Shown here piece by piece: positions 16,966 to 25,941 of a DNA stretch of 64,000 bases. Both the position numbers and the translations under genes were made by a program. How positions within the stretch are numbered: position 1 is the first letter of the stretch; each line of letters opens with the position of its first letter. Under the pieces are notes generated by a model. That model saw only the letters and a list, made by a program, of their open reading frames with translations. It did not search any database and was not told where the DNA came from. The DNA is from an uncultured Clostridia bacterium (lineage in GTDB: Bacteria; Bacillota; Clostridia; Oscillospirales; Ruminococcaceae). Where the stretch lies: positions 1 to 64,000 of the forward strand of contig CAMVNQ010000015.1 in the NCBI GenBank assembly GCA_947168885.1. The letters run 5' to 3'.

Positions 16966-17247
16966 ATGAAAATAGCTGTAATGACATTCAGATTGCATGC
17001 CCCGTGGGTTCATAGTCTGAAAGAGAAAAGAATGATCGTCAAGAGCATTGTCGCAAGGCTGCAAAACAAATTTCATGTTTCTGCCGTCGAGACAGACGAG
17101 CAGGACACACATCAGATCATCGTCATTGGCGTGGCTGCAATTGTTCCGCATAACGCAATGGCGGACAGCTTGATGGACGAAATATCGCTGTTCGTTGAGG
17201 AAAACACAGATGCCGAGATACTTGACGAAACACGGGAAATACGTTAA
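16966..17247 (+). CDS. DUF503 (YlxP-like) protein
   Basis: A 93-residue protein with the DUF503 pattern: hydrophobic first strand MKIAVMTFRLH, then the family hallmark SLKEKRMIVKSIVARLQNKF and VSAVETDEQDTHQIIVIGVA. The family adopts a ferredoxin-like fold; the best known member sits near rbfA in Bacillus and has no firm function. It lies 12 bases upstream of the ArsC-like gene. The ribosome site is weak. Confidence 0.82.
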   Translation: MKIAVMTFRLHAPWVHSLKEKRMIVKSIVARLQNKFHVSAVETDEQDTHQIIVIGVAAIVPHNAMADSLMDEISLFVEENTDAEILDETREIR

Positions 17248-17259
17248 CGGAGGGAAATC

Positions 17260-17613
17260 ATGCTGAAAGTATATTGCTATAACAAATGCACCGCCTGCAA
17301 AAAGGCGCTGAAATGGCTGGACGATAACGGCATTGATTATGAGCTTGCTGACATTAAAACCGAACACCCGGACGAGAAAGCTCTGCGGGAATATCACGCT
17401 ATGAGCGGTCTGCCGCTGAAACGTTTCTTTAACACAAGCGGTATTCAGTACCGTGAAATGGAGTTATCAAAGAAGCTGCCGGACATGAGCGAGGACAAGC
17501 AGTTCGCCTTGCTTGCATCTGACGGTATGCTCGTGAAGCGCCCGCTTGTGATCGGCGACAGCTTTGTGCTGACAGGTTTCAAGGAAGATGAATGGAAGAA
17601 AAAGCTGCTGTAA
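17260..17613 (+). CDS. ArsC/Spx-family thioredoxin-fold protein
   Basis: A 117-residue protein with N-terminal CTACKKALKWL (CxxC, about 9-12), GLPLKRFFNTSG and VKRPLVIGDSFVLTGF, the core of the arsenate reductase-like / Spx / YffB family. The KRP motif and CxxC suggest a reductase-like member rather than Spx, but the two are hard to separate. GGAGG precedes ATG. The stop overlaps a terminator hairpin. Confidence 0.8.
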   Translation: MLKVYCYNKCTACKKALKWLDDNGIDYELADIKTEHPDEKALREYHAMSGLPLKRFFNTSGIQYREMELSKKLPDMSEDKQFALLASDGMLVKRPLVIGDSFVLTGFKEDEWKKKLL

Positions 17614-17633
17614 TTTGTGCAGCTTTTTTAGGT
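17599..17633 (+). terminator. Terminator overlapping the ArsC-like stop codon
   Basis: AAAAAGCTGC pairs with GCAGCTTTTTT around TGTAATTTGT, followed by a T-rich tail. Confidence 0.75.
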
Positions 17634-17641
17634 AAAAGAGA

Positions 17642-18445
17642 ATGAACATCAATGAATACAACAACTTTGTTTTCGATCTCTACGGCACCTTGATCGAAAT
17701 GCACACGGACGAGGAAGAACTCCCGTTCTGGGCGAAAATGGCTGAGCTGTATGCCGTCTATGGCGCTGATTATACTGCAGCAGGCTTGCGCAAAGAGTAC
17801 AAACGTTTATGCAAAGAGGAAGAACGTAAGCTTATCGCGGAGACAGGCTGTCGGATACCGGAGATAAAGCTTGAAAAAGTGTTTGCACGGCTGCTGACAG
17901 AAGCGAAACATACCCACAAGACGGCGCATGATCTCGGCAAGAATATCGACGAGACCGCGTACTACATATCCAACTCTTTCCGGGTCCTGTCACGGCACAG
18001 AATGAAGCTGTACCCGGCAGTCCCGGAGCTGCTGCAACACCTGCGTGACAGCGGCAAGGGCGTGTTTATGCTGTCGAACGCACAGGCTGTTTTCACGACA
18101 CCGGAGATCGAGCAGCTTGACCTTGCAAAATTTTTCGATGACATCTTCCTCTCCTCTGATATCGGGGTGAAGAAGCCGGAAGCGACATTTTTTGAAAAGC
18201 TGCTGCAAAAGCACTCGCTTGACCCTGCAAAAACCGTAATGGTGGGCAACGACTTTTACGCCGATATGGGAATTGCAGTTGCCTGCGGAACTGCCGGAGC
18301 GCATATTAATTCCGATAAGCTGTCGGCGCGGGAGCGGGCAAATCAGAAAAAAATGCTTGAAACAGAGTATGGCAGGAGTACGGAAAATATCTTTGAATAT
18401 CAAAGTATCTGCGACTTGTATAACGCATTAACGCGGACGGAATGA
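17642..18445 (+). CDS. HAD-family hydrolase
   Basis: A 267-residue haloacid dehalogenase superfamily phosphatase. Motif I is FDLYGTLIEMH (about 10-20, nucleophile Asp; Tyr replaces the usual Gly at the second position), motif II is MLSNAQ, and motif III/IV is VKKPEATFF...MVGNDFYADM. A helical cap (type C1) lies between motifs I and II. It resembles YjjG-type nucleotidases but the substrate is not determinable. It is the first of a run of hydrolases. Confidence 0.85.
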   Translation: MNINEYNNFVFDLYGTLIEMHTDEEELPFWAKMAELYAVYGADYTAAGLRKEYKRLCKEEERKLIAETGCRIPEIKLEKVFARLLTEAKHTHKTAHDLGKNIDETAYYISNSFRVLSRHRMKLYPAVPELLQHLRDSGKGVFMLSNAQAVFTTPEIEQLDLAKFFDDIFLSSDIGVKKPEATFFEKLLQKHSLDPAKTVMVGNDFYADMGIAVACGTAGAHINSDKLSARERANQKKMLETEYGRSTENIFEYQSICDLYNALTRTE

Positions 18446-18461
18446 GCAAGGAGCTGAACAG

Positions 18462-19007
18462 ATGAAATTGTGCGTATTGTTTCCGGGGATAGGTTATCAT
18501 TGCGATAAACCGCTTTTGTACTATTCGTCAAGGCTTGCAAAAAGCAAGGGGTATGATGTTGTCGCTCTGAAATTTTCGGATTTCCCCGAAGGTGCAAAGG
18601 GCAATAAGGAGAAGATGCATCAAGCGGCTGTGCACGCTCTTTCGCAGGCAGAGAAGCAGCTTTCTGATATTGATTTTTCTATTTACGATGATGTACTTTT
18701 TATCGGAAAGAGCATCGGTACAAAAGCGGCACTCGCATTCCGCGAAAACCACGCACTAAATGTAAAAGCTGTTCTCCTGACACCGCTTGAAATGACCTTT
18801 GAGCACGGCACAAGCAATTGCATAGCTTTTCACGGAACGTCCGATCAATGGGCAAGCACTGCCGAAATTGAGCGCTTGTGCAGAGATAACGGAGTTCCGC
18901 TGCATGAATACGAAAATGCAAATCATTCGATCGAAACTGACGACGCTTTCCGGAATATCGAATATCTGTTCGATGTACTGCAAAAGACAGATATGTTTAT
19001 TGGATAA
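18462..19007 (+). CDS. Small alpha/beta hydrolase-like protein
   Basis: A 181-residue protein with an oxyanion-loop-like PGIGYHCDKP and a nucleophile elbow GKSIGTKAA (about 86-94; Gly-x-Ser-x-Gly), plus a late catalytic His in YENANHSIETDD. These are the parts of a minimal alpha/beta hydrolase. AAGGAG precedes ATG. It lies 16 bases after the HAD gene and 25 bases before the carboxylesterase. Substrate unknown. Confidence 0.75.
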   Translation: MKLCVLFPGIGYHCDKPLLYYSSRLAKSKGYDVVALKFSDFPEGAKGNKEKMHQAAVHALSQAEKQLSDIDFSIYDDVLFIGKSIGTKAALAFRENHALNVKAVLLTPLEMTFEHGTSNCIAFHGTSDQWASTAEIERLCRDNGVPLHEYENANHSIETDDAFRNIEYLFDVLQKTDMFIG

Positions 19008-19032
19008 CTGATCCCGTCGGAAAGGAGCCTTT

Positions 19033-20811
19033 ATGATAAGACGCATTCTGAACGCATTGCTGTTTCTGGTGATGCTTGCGGTGCTTGAACTGAACAAAAA
19101 CACGATAGTCGGCTGGGCGGTATTTATCGCTCTTACAGCCGGGTATGTATGGCTTCGGGAAAAGCCGCTGAAAGACAAGAAATTCCTGCCGAGAGCGGGA
19201 GCATGGCTCGGCTGGATCGCGTCATTCGCGGTCGTGCTGATCCTGTCGTTCCCGCCTGTCCGGAGCATTCCCGCAGCAGATGTGAACGCACCGCAGACTA
19301 CGGGTGTCGTAACTGTTGAGCAGGGACAGCTTACAGGCGTATTCAATGCCGACAACAGTGTTGAAATATATGCGGGAATACCTTATGCACAGCCGCCGGT
19401 AGGTGAACTGCGCTGGAAGGAGCCGCAGGACGCTCTGCCGTGGGAGGGCATTCTTAATGCCGACAGTTTCAAGCCTATGAGTATGCAGCCGACAAATCTG
19501 CCGATATATAATTCGCTGTCTCAGATAATCGGATATCACGATTACGAAATATCGCTGACCGACAACTATATCCCGCCTGTGAGCGAGGATTCGCTTTATC
19601 TGAATATATGGAAGCCGGCGGGCGATGTCAGCGGACTTCCCGTGCTCGTGTATATCCACGGCGGTTCGCTCCAGACGGGGCAGCCGTGGTATGCGGATTA
19701 CAGCGGAGAGGGACTCGCAAAGCAGGGCGCTGTTGTTGTGAACATGGGGTATCGCCTCGGCGTTTTTGGATTTTTCGCGGACGAGGAACTGCAAGCGGAA
19801 TCCGCGCAAGGTACAACCGGAAACTACGGACTTCTCGATCAGATCAAGGCGCTTGAATGGGTGCGTGACAATATCTCGGCATTCGGCGGAGATCCGGATA
19901 ACGTGACGCTTTCGGGCGAATCGGCAGGTTCCGCCTGCGTGAGTGCATTGTGCGTTTCGCCCCTTGCGTCGGGACTGTTCCGGCGCGTTATAATGGAAAG
20001 CTCTACTGTAGTTTCTGCAAAACCGCCGCACTCGTTCAGATCACTCGAAGAAGCGTTCGACAGCGGAAAAGCGCTGAAATCCCGTCATAACTGCGCAAGT
20101 ATAGAGGAACTGCGGAAGCTTCCGGCATCGGAACTTGTGCAGGAAGCCTACACACAGCATCACATCACCGTTGACGGGTATGTGCTGACTGAACTGCCGT
20201 ATGAATCCTACAAAAAAGGAATACATAACGAAGAAGCGATACTGCACGGCTGCAACGAGGAGGAAAGCGCACCGTTCATTATCTTTGACCATGCAAATAT
20301 GAGCAATTATTCCGCGAAAATAAAGGGCTATTTCGGGGCATACGCAGACGATATACTGCGCATTTACCCCGCCGTGACAGATGAGGAAGCTGACAAGTAT
20401 TGGGCGGAGATCTACGGTTCCGTTTTCTTCAATTATCCGCATTACTGCCTTGACAGGCTCGCTGTCGCAAACGGCATTCCGGCTTACGAATACCTGTTCA
20501 CGAAGCATAACGGACGGCTCGGGTGCTGGCACAGCGGCGAGATGATCTACTGCTTCGGCAACATTCCCGACAGCTCGGCTCTGTATGATACGGCAGACCG
20601 TGAACTGAGCAGGACAATGACATCTTACTGGCTGAATTATATGAAAACCGGCGATCCCAACGGCGCGGGACTTCCTGCATGGGAGCAAAGTCCGACATCG
20701 GAAAAGCTGCTTGAGTTCGGCGAAAATGTCGGAATGACAGACGAAAAGCGACTTGCGCTGTACTCGGTGCTTGACGGAATGGACGGGTTTGAAATATCAA
20801 CGGAGAATTGA
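19033..20811 (+). CDS. Membrane-anchored type B carboxylesterase
   Basis: A 592-residue enzyme. Three hydrophobic segments at residues 1-80 (ILNALLFLVMLAVLEL, TIVGWAVFIALTAGYVWL, IASFAVVLILSFPPV) anchor it, and the esterase domain is probably outside the cell. Family signatures are EDSLYLNIWKP, the oxyanion YIHGGSL, the nucleophile GESAGSA and the late His in GCWHSGEM. Type B carboxylesterases act on varied esters. The membrane anchor is unusual for the family. AAAGGAG precedes ATG. Confidence 0.88.
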   Translation: MIRRILNALLFLVMLAVLELNKNTIVGWAVFIALTAGYVWLREKPLKDKKFLPRAGAWLGWIASFAVVLILSFPPVRSIPAADVNAPQTTGVVTVEQGQLTGVFNADNSVEIYAGIPYAQPPVGELRWKEPQDALPWEGILNADSFKPMSMQPTNLPIYNSLSQIIGYHDYEISLTDNYIPPVSEDSLYLNIWKPAGDVSGLPVLVYIHGGSLQTGQPWYADYSGEGLAKQGAVVVNMGYRLGVFGFFADEELQAESAQGTTGNYGLLDQIKALEWVRDNISAFGGDPDNVTLSGESAGSACVSALCVSPLASGLFRRVIMESSTVVSAKPPHSFRSLEEAFDSGKALKSRHNCASIEELRKLPASELVQEAYTQHHITVDGYVLTELPYESYKKGIHNEEAILHGCNEEESAPFIIFDHANMSNYSAKIKGYFGAYADDILRIYPAVTDEEADKYWAEIYGSVFFNYPHYCLDRLAVANGIPAYEYLFTKHNGRLGCWHSGEMIYCFGNIPDSSALYDTADRELSRTMTSYWLNYMKTGDPNGAGLPAWEQSPTSEKLLEFGENVGMTDEKRLALYSVLDGMDGFEISTEN

Positions 20812-20861
20812 AATGCAAGTTTTTAAATATTGTCTGAAACTGCAAAAAAGATTAAAATTAG

Positions 20862-20991
20862 ATTTTAAATTCCATAATAATATTTAAAATATCATTGACA
20901 AATTTAAAATAATGTGCTAAAATTTAAAATGAAAAGTGGACTAATTTAAAATTGAAAGAAGAAATTTAAAATATTCGGCGGGATTTAAAAT
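20862..20991 (+). promoter_or_regulatory. Phased ATTTAAAAT operator array over the AlbA-gene promoter
   Basis: Seven 9-bp sites (ATTTTAAAT once, then ATTTAAAAT six times) start at 20862, 20882, 20902, 20922, 20944, 20964 and 20983, a spacing of 19-22 bases or two helix turns. TTGACA (20895-20900) and TAAAAT (20918-20923), 17 apart, lie inside the array, and the last site overlaps the ATG. Cooperative binding along one face would shut both transcription and translation start. Confidence 0.75.
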
Positions 20992-22429
20992 GAACGAGAA
21001 AGATTTAAAAAATATTGTAAAGAAAATTCAAAGTGCTCAGGCTGAATTTCAAACTGTCGAAGTCAAGCGTAGCAAAACGCAGGCTACAGAAAGACTTTTC
21101 GATACATTGTCGAGCTTTTCAAATCAGGACGACGGCGGGGTTATCGTATTCGGTCTGTATGAGGGCGACAGCTTTGCTGTGACAGGTGTTGACGACGTTC
21201 AGGAGCTTCAGAAAAGCGTGATGAACCAGTGCGAACAGATGGAGCCGCCGGTCAGGGCAGTTTTTACTGTTGCCGAGATAGACGGAAAGAACGTCGTTTC
21301 TGCAGAGATACCGCCAATAGATATAACGGAGCGTCCTTGCTTCTATAAAGGCAAGGGGAGGTTGAAGGGCTCGTATGTCCGTGTCGGCGAATCCGATCAG
21401 CACATGAGCGAATATGAGGTTTACAGCTATGAAGCGTACCGGAAAAAGTATCAGGACGACATACGTCCGGTTGAGCGAGCTGCAATTTCATCACTGGACA
21501 GTGAGAAACTGGCAGAGTACCTGAAACTGCTTAAAGCGGACAAGCCTAATCTCAGCCGCCTTGATGACAGTCAGATAATGGAACTTATGAGCATAGTGCG
21601 TGACAATAAACCCACCATTGCAGCGGAACTTCTTTTCGGGCTGTATCCGCAGGCTTTTTTCCCGCAGCTTGGTATTATTGCTGTATCTGTTCCGGGAACG
21701 GAGATAGGAGATACCGATACCGACGGTTCAAGATTTATAGATAATCAGCGCATAGAAGGCACTATACCCGATATGGTTGAAGATGCGCTGCAATTTGTCC
21801 GCAGGAACACGCGAAAGAAAACGATAATAGACCCTGATACCGGAAAGCGCAGGGATAAGACCGATTATCCTGTCAAGTCTGTGCGCGAAGCTTTGCTTAA
21901 TGCGTTGGTTCATCGTGATTACAGCATTCATACTGAGGGTATGCCTGTACAACTCAGTATTTTTGCGGATCGCCTTGAAATCACTAATCCGGGAGGACTT
22001 TACGGCAGGCTTACGCTTGATACTCTTGGCAAAGTCCAGCCTGATACAAGAAACCCTGTGATCGCTACTGCACTTGAGGTCATGGACATTACTGAAAATC
22101 GTTATTCCGGCATACCGACAATGAGGAGAGAATTAAAGGAATATGGATTGCCGGCGCCCGAATTCCGGAATGAACGCGGAGAGTTTACGGTATGCTTCAG
22201 ACTTAACGAAGAACCGGCAGTTCAGAACAGCGATATTGACATAATCGGATTCTGTAAGACACCAAGAACCCGCAAGGAGATCGCTGAATATATAGGTCTG
22301 AACTCGGTGACTTATGCGATCAAAAAATATGTGCAGCCGCTTATAGACAGCGGGCATATAAAGCTGACAGTTCCCGAAGCCCCGTCAAGCCCCAATCAGA
22401 AGTACTATTCACAGATTTGCGGGGATTGA
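20990..22429 (+). CDS. Schlafen AlbA_2-domain regulator (RecG-like ATP-binding HTH protein)
   Basis: A 479-residue protein. The N-terminal AlbA_2 domain shows TVEVKRSKTQATERLFDTLS and GGVIVFGLYEG (about 20-60). A GHKL-like middle holds VREALLNALVHRDYSIH and ITNPGGLYGRL (about 300-345), and a C-terminal winged helix lies in TRKEIAEYIGLNSVTYAIKK. Such proteins are DNA-binding regulators often misnamed RecG. The start codon overlaps the last ATTTAAAAT repeat, pointing to autoregulation. Target genes are unknown. Confidence 0.82.
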   Translation: MNEKDLKNIVKKIQSAQAEFQTVEVKRSKTQATERLFDTLSSFSNQDDGGVIVFGLYEGDSFAVTGVDDVQELQKSVMNQCEQMEPPVRAVFTVAEIDGKNVVSAEIPPIDITERPCFYKGKGRLKGSYVRVGESDQHMSEYEVYSYEAYRKKYQDDIRPVERAAISSLDSEKLAEYLKLLKADKPNLSRLDDSQIMELMSIVRDNKPTIAAELLFGLYPQAFFPQLGIIAVSVPGTEIGDTDTDGSRFIDNQRIEGTIPDMVEDALQFVRRNTRKKTIIDPDTGKRRDKTDYPVKSVREALLNALVHRDYSIHTEGMPVQLSIFADRLEITNPGGLYGRLTLDTLGKVQPDTRNPVIATALEVMDITENRYSGIPTMRRELKEYGLPAPEFRNERGEFTVCFRLNEEPAVQNSDIDIIGFCKTPRTRKEIAEYIGLNSVTYAIKKYVQPLIDSGHIKLTVPEAPSSPNQKYYSQICGD

Positions 22430-22447
22430 CCTCTGTGGAGAGAGATA

Positions 22448-23110
22448 ATGACAATATCCAACAAAGAAATAACAATATACCCCGCGCATGATGCCGGCAG
22501 CCCTCTTGTGATCCTGAACTCGTTCGGTGACGAGGGGGAAGCGGTGCATGAAGAATTACAGAAAATGCAGACAGCGGACTTTACGCTCGCTTCAATAAAA
22601 ATCACAGATTGGAACAGCGACCTGTCCCCGTGGGCGATACCACCGGTGTACAAGAACGACGAGCCGTTCACTGGCGGGGCTGACGCATATCTTGAAACGT
22701 TGACAGGGGAGATAGCGCCTGCAATCATATCGGAACTCGGCAGTAAGCCTGCATATATTGCGCTGGCAGGGTATTCGCTTGCGGGGCTGTTTGCCGTGTA
22801 CGCTATGTATCGTACCAAAATGTTTTCGAGGATCGCGAGCGCGTCTGGTTCGCTGTGGTATCCCGGATTTATGGATTACGCTAAATCACATGAATTATCG
22901 GCACTCCCCGAAAAGCTGTACCTCTCTCTTGGCAACAGGGAAGCCCGGACACGCAATCAGATCATGGCGAAGGTTGAGCAGAACACCGGAGACCTCCACG
23001 AATATTACAAGTCTCTCGGAATCGACACGATTTTTGAACTCAACGAGGGCAACCACTTCAAAGATGCGGGGCTCAGGATCGCAAAAGCTATAACATGGAT
23101 AACCGACTGA
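22448..23110 (+). CDS. Putative esterase, alpha/beta hydrolase fold
   Basis: A 220-residue protein related to esterase D / enterobactin-esterase-type hydrolases. The nucleophile elbow is AGYSLAGLFAVYA (about 115-127), the acidic residue lies in the LGNREARTRN region and the His in NEGNHFKDAG. GGAGAGA precedes ATG. It lies 18 bases after the AlbA gene and may share its promoter. The C-terminus is complete. Confidence 0.78.
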   Translation: MTISNKEITIYPAHDAGSPLVILNSFGDEGEAVHEELQKMQTADFTLASIKITDWNSDLSPWAIPPVYKNDEPFTGGADAYLETLTGEIAPAIISELGSKPAYIALAGYSLAGLFAVYAMYRTKMFSRIASASGSLWYPGFMDYAKSHELSALPEKLYLSLGNREARTRNQIMAKVEQNTGDLHEYYKSLGIDTIFELNEGNHFKDAGLRIAKAITWITD

Positions 23111-23884
23111 AATAATATGAATTGTGGGCGACGTATAATCTCAAAGCATATAATAATGATAGGATAAGTGGCGCTTGAAAAAACATGACCAAACTTTTCT
23201 TCAACTTTTCGTGTAAAACTTCCCATGCTATAATCAAAAAATATTACAGACAGTTATATATCTCCCGATTTCTGACATTAAGATCTGCGATTGTTTTTTT
23301 GTCGGGCGAATGATTTTTGAAACATTCGTCTGATGCATTTTTTTAAGGGGGTCCCGACGAAAAAATCGAAAGTGTACGTACACTTTCTATGCTTGCAAGT
23401 ATTAGAATTTTTATCCGGAATACGTACACTTGGTTTTATGCCTTTTTGCATATCTCAACATTTTGGAATTTCAAAATCAAATAGGGTCATAGGGATACCC
23501 GACATTTTGGATTTACATTTTGTATAACGTCCCTGACTAAAAAATTTTGAATCCGGTGGTCGGAAATGTCCGGGGTATGACCCGGAACATGTTGGAATGG
23601 AAACAATGCTCGTCGTTATGACTGACAGGTCAGGGCAGATGTCGGAATGTGGCTGCTGAATTAGCGTTACTTAGCAAGCACAGAAAAATACCGGTAATTT
23701 TCAAAAACGGCGATAATTTTCGCCTTGCCTCAAATTATTCTCGCTGCCGATATGCTGATAAATCTGTCTTGCTCTCTCACGCTGCCTCAGATGCTCTGTA
23801 CGCGATTTTTGAGGGTGTGGTAGTGAAAACTATACTACTTCGATAAAAATTTTCGAAATAGGGCTGTTTTGGGAACTCTGAGAC
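23111..23884. other. Long non-coding interval with palindromes
   Basis: No convincing gene is present. At 23288-23368 a nested structure pairs CGATTGTTTTTTTGTCGGG with CCCGACGAAAAAATCG and encloses a CGAATG/CATTCG hairpin. A perfect 20-bp palindrome GAAAGTGTACGTACACTTTC lies at 23368-23387, and TACGTACACTT recurs near 23420. TGTCCGGG pairs with CCCGGAACA near 23566-23590. These could be recombinase sites, an operator or remnants of an element end. Confidence 0.5.
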
Positions 23885-23913
23885 TTGACATTTGACTGCC
23901 CGCGTGCTATCAT
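23885..23913 (+). promoter_or_regulatory. Promoter of the large serine recombinase
   Basis: TTGACA (23885-23890) and TATCAT (23908-23913) are 17 bases apart; the recombinase start lies 121 bases on. Confidence 0.55.
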
Positions 23914-24034
23914 ATGGTAAAGCGTGATCCCCGAATGGGCTAAACGGAATACGGTACCTTGACAACTGAACCTGAACCAATGACTTGTTGAGATTTATAT
24001 TTTGCTCCGTTGTATCAGTACAATGGAGGCTAAT

Positions 24035-25681
24035 ATGAATAATCATAAGACAAATAACGATTTTAATATCCCGTACAAACCGATCGCATACTGCCTGTAC
24101 CGTGTATCGACGGCAGGGCAGGTCGATAAAGTGAAGAACGACATCCCGATGCAGAAGGAAGAATGCCGCGAATTTGCAGCAAGACAGGGCTGGATCATCG
24201 GTAAGGAGTTCCTCGAAAAGGGAGTATCCGGATTTAAGGTGTCCGCCGAGAAGCGCGATGCTATTCAGGATCTTAAAGCTGCGGCAGTCCGTGGGGAGTT
24301 CCAGATATTGCTTGTATTCATGTTCGATCGTATAGGTCGTATCGACGACGAAACGCCGTTCATAGTCGAATGGTTTGTCAAGCATGGCATACAAGTCTGG
24401 AGTACGCAGGAGGGCGAGCAGAAGTTTGAGACTCACGTTGATAAACTTTTGAACTATATCCGCTTCTGGCAGGCCTCCGGCGAAAGTGAAAAAACGTCGA
24501 TAAGAATCAAGACGCGACTTCATCAGCTTTCCGCTGAAGGAATCTACACGGGCGGTCCCGTACCTTTCGGATATTGCACCGTCAAGAACGGCCGCCTTAA
24601 CAAGAAGGGCAGGGAAGTCCTCGATCTTGCAGTGGAACCTCGTGAAGCCGAGTGGGTGAAAAAGCTGTATGAAAAAACTGTCGATGACGGTATGGGGTCA
24701 TACCAATTGGCAGAACTTCTGAATAACAGCGGTATGCGTACCCATACGGGCGCGAAGTTTCAGGCGGGAACAGTTCTACGCATACTTCGTAATAAAATGA
24801 ACCTCGGATATGCCCGCAACAGCAACATGGAACTGCCATACCTTGAACATTTGCAGATAATCGACGAGATCACTTTTGACCGAGCCCAGTATATTCTTGA
24901 CCAAAGGTCGAAGGTTGACAATGAAAAAAGGACTATCGCGAGACAGTCCAAAAGTAAGAATATGTTATCGGGTATCATGTTCTGCGGTCATTGCGGACAT
25001 AGGCTGACTTCCTTGGTTTATCATGAAAAGTATATCCGCAGGGACGAATCGGTTTACGATCGAAGACAGCTCAAATATCTGTGCTATCATAAGAGCCGCG
25101 GACTTTGTAAGTGCGACGGGCAAAGCACGTATGTTGCCGAGCGCGTGGATAATGCGATAATCGCATATATGCACAAAATGTTTCAGAACATTAAGAACTC
25201 GCCTGACGAAGCCGAGCTTAAAAAAAGCATTGAGAGGTCGGCCGCAGAAAGCAAAGCCGCACAGGACTTGTTAAATCTCGAACTGCAAAAAAACTCCGAT
25301 CAGCTTATTACGCTGCATAATCAGGTAAGTGCAACATTGAACGGCGACGGAGTTTATACTACTGAGCAGCTCAGTACGGCGATAAGAACTGTCGAGGCTC
25401 GCATTTATTCTATCAGGGATAAGATAGAAGAATTGCAGAGCGAAGTCGATTATAAAAGAGAATCCCTCGAACAGTTAAAGCCGATGTTTGATCAGCTTAT
25501 TTTATGGGCGCAGGCTTTCGACAACAGTAGTATCGCGCAGAAGAAAATGATAATCTCGCACATGCTCAGCAGCATTAAGCTATATAAAGATTACAAGATC
25601 GTGATCGAGCTTAATGTAGATTATAAATATCTGTGCGAAAATTGGGACAATTTAGCTGCGGAGAGCATAATTTACGCATGA
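24035..25681 (+). CDS. Large serine recombinase
   Basis: A 548-residue site-specific recombinase. The resolvase domain starts AYCLYRVSTAGQ with the catalytic Ser at about 24, followed by VFMFDRIGR. A recombinase domain (PFGYCTVKNGRLNKKG) comes next, then a zinc ribbon with CGHCGHRL (about 317-324) and later Cys residues, and a long coiled coil (about 400-500). ATG 24035 follows GGAGG. It ends 105 bases before the tRNA repeat at 25787. Serine recombinases rarely use tRNA 3' ends, so this gene may belong to an older insertion rather than to the tRNA-site integration. Confidence 0.9.
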   Translation: MNNHKTNNDFNIPYKPIAYCLYRVSTAGQVDKVKNDIPMQKEECREFAARQGWIIGKEFLEKGVSGFKVSAEKRDAIQDLKAAAVRGEFQILLVFMFDRIGRIDDETPFIVEWFVKHGIQVWSTQEGEQKFETHVDKLLNYIRFWQASGESEKTSIRIKTRLHQLSAEGIYTGGPVPFGYCTVKNGRLNKKGREVLDLAVEPREAEWVKKLYEKTVDDGMGSYQLAELLNNSGMRTHTGAKFQAGTVLRILRNKMNLGYARNSNMELPYLEHLQIIDEITFDRAQYILDQRSKVDNEKRTIARQSKSKNMLSGIMFCGHCGHRLTSLVYHEKYIRRDESVYDRRQLKYLCYHKSRGLCKCDGQSTYVAERVDNAIIAYMHKMFQNIKNSPDEAELKKSIERSAAESKAAQDLLNLELQKNSDQLITLHNQVSATLNGDGVYTTEQLSTAIRTVEARIYSIRDKIEELQSEVDYKRESLEQLKPMFDQLILWAQAFDNSSIAQKKMIISHMLSSIKLYKDYKIVIELNVDYKYLCENWDNLAAESIIYA

Positions 25682-25752
25682 ATACCACAAGCTGCAAACC
25701 GCACTACAAAAGGAAATTTTAGCGTTCTGAGTTCGGACGCTATCAAAAAAAT

Positions 25753-25777
25753 AAGGGGCTTTGATGTAAAGCCCTTC
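25753..25777 (+). terminator. Hairpin after the serine recombinase
   Basis: AAGGGGCTTT and AAAGCCCTT pair around GATGT, followed by TCG. The poly-T tail is poor. Confidence 0.45.
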
Positions 25778-25786
25778 GAAACGTTA

Positions 25787-25841
25787 GAGCGCTTGACTGT
25801 TAATCAAGATGTCACTGGTTCAAGTCCAGTAACAGGAGCCA
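25787..25841 (+). repeat. att repeat: second copy of the tRNA-Asn 3' end
   Basis: This is a 55-bp exact copy of window positions 1-55, from the end of the D arm through CCA. The bases upstream (CGAAACGTTA) do not continue a tRNA, so this is a 3' fragment left by integration. It is the junction between elements A and B. Confidence 0.9.
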
Positions 25842-25851
25842 TTTGATTTTA

Positions 25852-25890
25852 CCCGCAAAGCCGCTTGTAGAACGGCTTTGCGGGAATTTC
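25852..25890. terminator. Hairpin terminator at the element A/B junction
   Basis: CCCGCAAAGCCG (25852-25863) pairs with CGGCTTTGCGGG (25873-25884), followed by AATTTCGTTTTT. It can also end the leftward integrase transcript. Confidence 0.75.
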
Positions 25891-25913
25891 GTTTTTACGG
25901 GTTTTAGGCGTTT

Positions 25914-25933
25914 GGTCGTTATCGGGTCGTTAT
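25914..25933 (+). repeat. Integrase arm-type direct repeats, left end of element B
   Basis: GGTCGTTAT occurs at 25914-25922 and 25925-25933, one helix turn apart. The same pair with the same spacing lies at 37873-37892 by the other end, as expected for arm-type integrase sites. Confidence 0.65.
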
Positions 25934-25941
25934 TTCGACAA

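Larger units (their letters stand above)
1..25841. mobile_element. Element A: tRNA-Asn-flanked genomic island
   Basis: The island is bounded by the tRNA-Asn 3' end (1-55) and an exact 55-bp direct repeat of it (25787-25841), the signature of integration into a tRNA 3' end. It holds no tyrosine integrase. Its only recombinase is a large serine recombinase next to the right repeat. It carries an oriT-like structure at 1921-2075 but no relaxase, so it may be a degenerate element mobilised by helper functions. Boundaries are firm; the integration mechanism is inferred. Confidence 0.7.

Noticed and set aside
23288-23368. A third oriT-like copy (TGCATT, then GGGGGTCCCGAC) near 23335
   Set aside because: The short words match the two oriT candidates, but the pairing here is a different nested hairpin and hairpins II and III are missing.
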